From assembly GCA_041669745.1 (NCBI GenBank), contig JBAYAO010000009.1, positions 1-27,497 on the forward strand: a DNA stretch of 27,497 bases. The letters run 5' to 3'. Each line of letters begins with the position of its first letter. Position 1 is the first letter of the stretch. The notes beneath the pieces were generated by a model. It saw only the letters and a program-made list of their open reading frames with translations, did no database searches and was not told the DNA's origin. Shown in pieces: positions 22,700 through 27,497 of the stretch. This DNA is from JBAZDV01 sp041669745. Lineage in GTDB: Archaea; Thermoplasmatota; Thermoplasmata; Methanomassiliicoccales; Methanomethylophilaceae. A program made the position numbers and the translations under genes.

Positions 22700-24211
22700 T
22701 CAGTTCATCGCCTTACTGGATACTTTCTCTATAAGCATCCCTTCGATGTCTATCGGATGGAGTCTCATTGCCATTTCCTTGGCACGACCGCATTTCGCCT
22801 CGTTATCCGCATATATCCTGAAAAGGAGATCGCCTTTCTCAACTCTCTGACCTTTCTTCTTCTCTAAGAGGATCCCTGCGCCCTTATCGTTCGGCGCACC
22901 TGCCGCCCTTGCTATCTGCACGAGATCCTTATTCGCTATGGAGTGGACGTATCCGCACTTGGTGGCGAGTATTTCAAGCACATACTCCCCGGGTTTCAGG
23001 TCGTCCGCGGTTATATTCGGATTGCCGCCCTGTGCTGCAACGATCTCACGGAATTTCTTCAGGGCCTCTCCGGACTGAAGTATCTCTTTGGCCTTATCCG
23101 TACCGTATGGTATTCCGCCCATCTCTAGGATTATGCCAGCGAGATCGCATGCCTTCTCTACGACACTGGAAGGGTGTTTGCATCCTTCCAATATGCGTAT
23201 GCACTCTATGGCTTCCAATTTCGGCCCTATGGCGGAACCCACTGGCTGGTCCCCATAGGTTATGGCACATTCGACATGCATACCCAGCATGCGTCCGAGT
23301 TCCATGAAATCCCTGACGTATGCTCTCGCTTCCTGAATGGTCTTGACCTTTGTACCGGCACCTGTCGGTATGTCCACAAGCAGGTTGGTCGCACCTATCG
23401 CGACCTTCTTGCTCATGATGGAGGCGAGCATCTGCGCACGCGGATTGATCCCTAGCGGATACTCCACCTTTATGACCACATCATCCACCGGTGCAAGATT
23501 CATGGATCCCCCCCATGCCAGCACACCGCCCACGCTTTCGGATATCTCTTTCAGCCTTGCGGCATCCAATTCCACATCGCAGAAGGTCTCCACAAAGTCG
23601 GATGTCCCGCATGCGCTGCTTATGGCGCGGGATGATGTCTTCGGTATCATCAGTCCCGCCGCCGCGACTATGGACACGACGATCGGTGTCACCTTGTTTC
23701 CGGGCACACCTCCGACACTGTGGAAATCGAATACCGGCTGACGGTCGAATGTTACACGGTCGCCTGTATCGACCATGGCGATGGTGAAGTCTGCTATCTC
23801 CTCCACATTCATTCCCCTGATGTACAGTGCGGTCAACCACGCCGATATCTCGATCAGTGACAGCTTCGAATCCAATATGTCATTCACGACGGAGGCTATC
23901 TCCTCTTTGGACAGCTTCTCCCCGTCCATCTTCTTCCTTATGCTCTTTACGGATTCCGGCTTGGGAGAGTAAACGACATTGATCTCCTCCCCTCCCTCAG
24001 CACCGATCTTCTTGAGAACCTGTTTGCTCACCAGGATCTCACCACGTTTGACGATGGTGTCCGATCTGCTGACCAGAGTCACCATGGTCTTCTGACCATC
24101 CAGACGGACACGGTCCATCTCCTTCACACCTATCTCTATACAGTCGTCATCATGAATTATGACCCTTGGCTCCGAAGAATCGACATCGAAGAATCTCGCT
24201 CTGAGCTTCAT
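22700..24211 (-). CDS. deoA: AMP phosphorylase (archaeal DeoA)
   Basis: This enzyme splits AMP (and other NMPs) with phosphate to ribose-1,5-bisphosphate and base, the first step of the archaeal AMP pathway. The 503-residue length equals the archaeal type, with its extra N-terminal barrel domain of about 85 residues. Family blocks include FDFHSVGGVPGNKVTP (phosphate site), TSSRAISSACGT, AWGGSMNLAPVDDVVIKVEYP and ITYGDQPVGSAIGP. The ATG at 24211 overlaps the RuBisCO stop as ATGA. A GTG four codons upstream is possible. Its neighbours supply the other two steps. Confidence 0.93.
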   Translation of the reverse strand: MKLRARFFDVDSSEPRVIIHDDDCIEIGVKEMDRVRLDGQKTMVTLVSRSDTIVKRGEILVSKQVLKKIGAEGGEEINVVYSPKPESVKSIRKKMDGEKLSKEEIASVVNDILDSKLSLIEISAWLTALYIRGMNVEEIADFTIAMVDTGDRVTFDRQPVFDFHSVGGVPGNKVTPIVVSIVAAAGLMIPKTSSRAISSACGTSDFVETFCDVELDAARLKEISESVGGVLAWGGSMNLAPVDDVVIKVEYPLGINPRAQMLASIMSKKVAIGATNLLVDIPTGAGTKVKTIQEARAYVRDFMELGRMLGMHVECAITYGDQPVGSAIGPKLEAIECIRILEGCKHPSSVVEKACDLAGIILEMGGIPYGTDKAKEILQSGEALKKFREIVAAQGGNPNITADDLKPGEYVLEILATKCGYVHSIANKDLVQIARAAGAPNDKGAGILLEKKKGQRVEKGDLLFRIYADNEAKCGRAKEMAMRLHPIDIEGMLIEKVSSKAMN

Positions 24212-25446
24212 TTCATTCCCCACTTCTCCAAGGCAATATGCAATTCATTGTGCGTCTTTGCATATTCATCGACAGGTATCCCCAAAAAAGCAGCGTCCAC
24301 TGCCTGACACATTCCCATCGCCCCTTTTCTTACACCGCCGGGATGTCCTGCTACGCCTCCGCCCGCCTGTATCTGGACGTTCATCCCGGATGCGGCTATC
24401 ATCTTGCCAACCATCCCTGGGAACACGCCTCCCGAACATACCGGCATGACGGTTCTGTACGGCACCGACGCGTCTAAGCAGGCATCCAGATTGCTGCGGT
24501 CGTCTTTCACGTTCCCGGACATTTTCCCGACCCCGAGCGTACCGATATGCAACGCATCTCCGCCACACATACGTACCAGCTTCGTTATGGGCAACATGGA
24601 GATCCCGTGCAACGGATCCCTGGTCATCGCACCGTGCATCGTCCGGTGGACATGTATCGGGACCTTTATGGATGGGTCTTCGGCCAATGCCTGGACCGCT
24701 GCGAAACCGCATGTTATGACATCGACCATTATCTGTTTCGCTCCCCACCCCTGCACCTTCTCAGCCAATTCAACGATCTTATCCCCGCTTGTACTTATAT
24801 TGACCGCGTGAAGCATCATATGCCCTTCGGATTTCAGTCTGTCCAATGCTTCGGCGACCGCAACCGTACGTGCTTCTATCGGACAGAATTTTTGATCCAC
24901 AAGTGTCTCATCGTCCTTGCTGTTGGTCAATCCGCCCGCCCCGGCCTCATAGACGTATTTTCCCGTCTCGTCGGGCGGAAGCCCGATCTTGGGTTTGACA
25001 ATGGTGCCCACCAGAGGTTTCTCCGGACGGTCCAGAATCTTTCTCAATCCGTCCACACCGAACTTCGGCCCTTTGAACTGATCCGTTATGCTCTTCGGAA
25101 AGGAGACATCCTCCAGTCTGAGCTTCCCGATGGATTCCAGACCGAACAGATTTCCCGCGATGACACTCAGGATCTGCGGTACGGCACCCACTTCGATACT
25201 GAAATCATCCGTAGGGTATGCTATCCTGATCATGTCCCCGTTTATCCTTATAACTCTGGCACCGTATCTTTCGAAAACATCGTCTTTCAGCGTGGTTATG
25301 CCGGTCCACGTACCCGTTGATTGCTCTGCCGCGATTGCCTCTGCGGCCATGGTCATCGGAAGTTCCGTCGTCACGCGGTAATCGCATATGACGTATGAAT
25401 CCGTGTCCACGTTTTCATCCAAATGCATATAGGAATATGTCTTCAT
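24208..25446 (-). CDS. rbcL: Form III-type RuBisCO large chain
   Basis: Carboxylates ribulose-1,5-bisphosphate to two 3-phosphoglycerates. Of 412 residues, all catalytic positions I could align are kept: E41/T46/W47 (AAEQSTGTWTG), N99, K151 and K153 (TIVKPKIG), the carbamylated K177 with D179 and E180 (SKDDE), H267/R268/H271, H300, K308 in loop 6, S338-G-G and the GGG at 362-364. This argues against an inactive RuBisCO-like protein. Two oddities: the usual DF/DY before the KDDE block is replaced (LTNSKDDE), and the segment after loop 6 is short. Start at 25446 has GAGGAG eight bases ahead; a GTG at 25455 overlapping the previous stop is the alternative. No small subunit or phosphoribulokinase is seen. 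Confidence 0.93.
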   Translation of the reverse strand: MKTYSYMHLDENVDTDSYVICDYRVTTELPMTMAAEAIAAEQSTGTWTGITTLKDDVFERYGARVIRINGDMIRIAYPTDDFSIEVGAVPQILSVIAGNLFGLESIGKLRLEDVSFPKSITDQFKGPKFGVDGLRKILDRPEKPLVGTIVKPKIGLPPDETGKYVYEAGAGGLTNSKDDETLVDQKFCPIEARTVAVAEALDRLKSEGHMMLHAVNISTSGDKIVELAEKVQGWGAKQIMVDVITCGFAAVQALAEDPSIKVPIHVHRTMHGAMTRDPLHGISMLPITKLVRMCGGDALHIGTLGVGKMSGNVKDDRSNLDACLDASVPYRTVMPVCSGGVFPGMVGKMIAASGMNVQIQAGGGVAGHPGGVRKGAMGMCQAVDAAFLGIPVDEYAKTHNELHIALEKWGMK

Positions 25447-25451
25447 TTTCG

Positions 25452-26378
25452 TCACTCCTCAGTTTGAAATATTTTCCCGCCCAGCTGTCTTATCAGGACA
25501 TCGTACACAGAACCGGTCGACATCACTCCGAGTTCCGTGATTATGGCATCTACATACTTTGCTGGCGTAACATCGAATACCGGGTTATATACTTTGACAG
25601 AATCTGGTATCTCGCCTTTCTTCACTATTTCTTCATAGCTGCGTTCCTCTATTGCGACAGTGTCGCCGGATAACGTCATCGGAGAGAACTTGTACGTCTC
25701 GCTGCACACGTAGAATTGAACGCGCGCCTCGTATGCTGCCAATGCCAGCTGTGAGGTCCCTATCTTGTTGATGACCGCACCGTGCGATGTTATCGTATCG
25801 GCGCCCACAAAGACCCTGTCCACCTCGGTCATCACCGTACGGACGGCACTGTCCACTATCATAGTGGTGTCTATGCCAGCCTTCCCAAGATCGTTGACAG
25901 TCAGTATCCCCTGTCTCCATGGTCTCGATTCCGTGGCATACACCTTGATGTGCTTTCCCTGGTCATACGCCGTTTTGATCACCGATAATGCGGCACTGCT
26001 GTTGCAATGGGTCATTATTACATCGCCGTCTTCTATCCTTTTGGAACCTATCCTGCCTATGAGCTCCACGGCTCTGGTCGAGTTCGCAATGAATTCCTCT
26101 GCATTCTTCTGAATCATGGATACCGCATCACCGACATCCTTCGCTTCCTCGACGCCCCTCAGTGTTGCATGTACACCGTTCCATAACGAAACGGCTGTCG
26201 GTCTGGAACCAAGGATCTTTTTCTTTGCCTCCTCGATGTCCTTTCTGAAGGCCCGCATATCCCTTCCTTCGTACGACCCTGCGAAATCCGATAAAGCGGA
26301 TGCTCCGGCTCTTGCGATCCTTCCCGCTCCGCGGATCGTCATGTCCCTAATCATAACCGCTGTGTCATCCACATTCAT
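25452..26378 (-). CDS. Ribose-1,5-bisphosphate isomerase (eIF2B-like family)
   Basis: Converts ribose-1,5-bisphosphate to ribulose-1,5-bisphosphate for RuBisCO. The 308-residue protein belongs to the eIF2B/MtnA fold. The catalytic pair is C125 (MTHCNSSAAL) and D194 (FVGADTITSHGAVINKIGT). RPWRQG (residues 152-157) lies in the substrate-binding region. Related translation factors lack this role, and the adjacent RuBisCO and AMP phosphorylase genes settle the assignment. First gene of the operon, with RuBisCO beginning a few bases after its stop. Confidence 0.93.
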   Translation of the reverse strand: MNVDDTAVMIRDMTIRGAGRIARAGASALSDFAGSYEGRDMRAFRKDIEEAKKKILGSRPTAVSLWNGVHATLRGVEEAKDVGDAVSMIQKNAEEFIANSTRAVELIGRIGSKRIEDGDVIMTHCNSSAALSVIKTAYDQGKHIKVYATESRPWRQGILTVNDLGKAGIDTTMIVDSAVRTVMTEVDRVFVGADTITSHGAVINKIGTSQLALAAYEARVQFYVCSETYKFSPMTLSGDTVAIEERSYEEIVKKGEIPDSVKVYNPVFDVTPAKYVDAIITELGVMSTGSVYDVLIRQLGGKIFQTEE

Positions 26379-26404
26379 ACGTACCGGAGATAGAACCTAC
26401 TGTG

Positions 26405-26414
26405 AGATATTTAA
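26405..26414 (-). promoter_or_regulatory. Promoter of the AMP-pathway/RuBisCO operon
   Basis: On the minus strand CTTAAATATC is a TATA box centred about 32 bases before the isomerase ATG, leaving a leader of only a few bases. It lies in the 82-base gap after the RNase III gene, which runs the same way. Nothing else is seen in that gap. Confidence 0.55.
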
Positions 26415-26460
26415 GAAGGTCGCTGACATCCATCCAAGCGATACGGGTGTCTTGACGGAT

Positions 26461-26985
26461 TCACAGGATCAGTGTTTCCTTCACGATCCTTCTGGCCTCA
26501 TCCAGACCGAACACGGTGAAGATCGCCCCCATCAATGCCTCGAAGGCGTCTGCACGCATGTTTTCTTCGACGATGTTCTCTTTGGTCCTCTCGTCACGAT
26601 GTCCCCGACCGACCAACAGGACAGAGTCTATATCAAGATTCTTTTCTACCAGGCGCTCTGATATCTTCTTGTTGGCGACGACGCTCTTTTTGAAATCGGT
26701 CATTTCGCCCTCTTTCAATTCCGTGTTGAGGAAAATGTGCTCACAGGTTATCAGTTCGATGACCGCGTCTCCCAAGAACTCGAGTCTCTCGTTGTCCGGA
26801 ATTTCTTTGGGAAGCGAAAGATTGTGTGCCTCGGCGGTATAGCTGTCATGCGTGAGAGCATTGCAGAATATCGATACCTCCTCTGCGGAAAGGCCGCACT
26901 TGCCGAACGGCGGTCTTGCCATGAACTCCCTCACCATCCTCTCGTGAAGTGCGATCTCATCCAAGGTATCGGTCCTCAGAATCAC
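26461..26985 (-). CDS. rnc: RNase III catalytic-domain protein without a dsRNA-binding domain
   Basis: The 174-residue protein is essentially only an RNase III nuclease domain. It has NALTHDSY, the signature ERLEFLGDAVIEL with E69 and D73, and the distal catalytic pair D146/E149 in RADAFEALMGAIF, so all four metal-binding acids are present. It ends where the double-stranded-RNA-binding domain of bacterial RNase III would begin. RNase III is uncommon in archaea. The start is GTG at 26985; nearby ATGs are out of frame. An in-frame ATG at 26937 cannot be excluded. Substrate unknown; rRNA processing or structured RNA decay are possibilities. Confidence 0.88.
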   Translation of the reverse strand: MILRTDTLDEIALHERMVREFMARPPFGKCGLSAEEVSIFCNALTHDSYTAEAHNLSLPKEIPDNERLEFLGDAVIELITCEHIFLNTELKEGEMTDFKKSVVANKKISERLVEKNLDIDSVLLVGRGHRDERTKENIVEENMRADAFEALMGAIFTVFGLDEARRIVKETLIL

Positions 26986-27030
26986 ATCATAGAATATAAC
27001 CTTAGGACCTGAATTATGTCAACTCCGTAG

Positions 27031-27040
27031 GATTTAATAC
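27031..27040 (+). promoter_or_regulatory. Promoter of the right-edge gene
   Basis: GATTTAATAC preceded by AG gives AGGATTTAA, the same BRE/TATA core as at the prenyl synthase promoter. It is centred about 28 bases before the ATG at 27063, and no ribosome site is present, so the message is probably leaderless. Confidence 0.55.
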
Positions 27041-27062
27041 ACAAAAGGACCTACGACCCCCC

Positions 27063-27497
27063 ATGGGAAAGAAGATGAGATTCAGAGGCATCAAGCATTC
27101 TCCGAAGAGATTGGAAGGAGACATACTTGAAAGGTCCAAGAATCTTTGGGAAACGCCTGGTCTACTGAGGCCCAAATGTGCAGGTGATTGCAGACGATGT
27201 CACTTCGACAAGACATTCGCAAGAATCTCCCGTCTCGAAAAGATAAAGGACGACCCCGACTCCCTGGTTAAGATGGCTGGGAAAGGCGGTGACGACATCT
27301 TCAAAGCGTATGCTGCGACGATATCGCTTTTTGCAGCAGGCAGCATCCCATACCTGGCTACGGCAAAGCTTGCCGGTGAGGAAGTCTCCTTCGCACAGAG
27401 AGGACGTGTGGGAAACGACAAACTTATCGGTGCGCAGTATTACAACGACCCGAGGATCAGATTGCTGCTCTACAACAGCTTTGCCAAAAAGAAGAAG
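27063..27497 (+). CDS. Unrecognised CX3CX2C protein, cut by the window edge
   Basis: The frame is open from ATG 27063 for 145 codons to the last base with no stop, so the C-terminus is missing. I do not recognise the family. The first 25 residues are rich in basic residues. C39, C43 and C46 form CX3CX2C followed directly by His (CAGDCRRCH), which could bind an iron-sulfur cluster or zinc. The spacing is that of radical SAM enzymes, but the rest of that fold is not evident. A more hydrophobic helix follows (about residues 82-103), then a mixed region ending in KKKK at the window edge. A TATA box at correct distance and coding-like sequence support a real gene. Confidence 0.7.
   Translation, partial: MGKKMRFRGIKHSPKRLEGDILERSKNLWETPGLLRPKCAGDCRRCHFDKTFARISRLEKIKDDPDSLVKMAGKGGDDIFKAYAATISLFAAGSIPYLATAKLAGEEVSFAQRGRVGNDKLIGAQYYNDPRIRLLLYNSFAKKKK

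Noticed and set aside
21868..22734. 288-codon plus-strand frame across acsE
   Set aside because: It is antisense to AcsE, whose pterin-binding residues are intact; the translation is Arg/His-rich shadow sequence.
24208..25446. RuBisCO-like protein (form IV) without carboxylase activity
   Set aside because: All catalytic residues I could align are present and the gene sits with the two enzymes that supply ribulose-1,5-bisphosphate.
1..27497. CRISPR arrays, tRNA or rRNA genes, insertion sequences, amber (TAG) codons inside genes
   Set aside because: None was found on reading the gaps, which are all short; no repeat-spacer pattern, cloverleaf, transposase or in-frame TAG interruption was seen.

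Overview
The window reads as chromosomal DNA of a methanogenic archaeon, most likely a member of the Methanomassiliicoccales (Thermoplasmata). Four things point there. (1) An Fpo-type respiratory complex I operon has all membrane and core subunits but no fpoF or fpoO. (2) A methanogenesis marker protein 11 gene is present. (3) There is a set of tetrahydrofolate C1 enzymes (FolD, MetV, MetF, AcsE-type methyltransferase). (4) None of the 29 complete genes ends in TAG, as expected where amber is reserved for pyrrolysine. First genes of transcription units have TATA boxes about 26-30 nt before the start codon and look leaderless. Internal genes carry GGAGG or AGGTGAT ribosome sites. No tRNA, rRNA, CRISPR array, insertion sequence or phage gene was seen.

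Layout. 1-257: no convincing gene. 258-719: Nob1 endonuclease, meeting head-on with a lipid operon on the minus strand (trans-prenyl diphosphate synthase, then geranylgeranyl reductase; 2781 to 720). 13293 to 2919, minus strand: the fpo operon in the order A, B, C, D, H, I, J1, J2, K, L, M, N, closed by oligo-T tracts. Its FpoI is about twice the usual size and carries two extra [4Fe-4S] motifs. 13430-14239: proC, divergent from fpo. 19335 to 14293, minus strand: a five-gene operon folD, kptA, mmp11, uppS, and a B12-binding-type radical SAM protein. 20224 to 19418: a cytoplasmic NodB-type deacetylase. 20324-21899, plus strand: metV-metF, whose end overlaps the end of acsE. 26378 to 21883, minus strand: ribose-1,5-bisphosphate isomerase, form III-type RuBisCO, AMP phosphorylase, then acsE. 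26985 to 26461: a one-domain RNase III. 27063 to the right edge: an incomplete, unrecognised CX3CX2C protein.

How the parts fit. Fpo oxidises a reduced carrier and pumps ions into energy metabolism; without FpoF the electrons must come from something other than F420H2, and the enlarged FpoI is a candidate docking or relay module. The isomerase, RuBisCO and phosphorylase form the complete AMP pathway: AMP to ribose-1,5-bisphosphate to ribulose-1,5-bisphosphate, then CO2 fixation to 3-phosphoglycerate. MetV/MetF, AcsE and FolD together could connect methyl-corrinoid, methyl-THF, methylene-THF and formyl-THF, either feeding methyl groups into biosynthesis or the reverse. Prenyl synthase, GGR, UppS and possibly the radical SAM protein serve membrane lipids or a lipid electron carrier.
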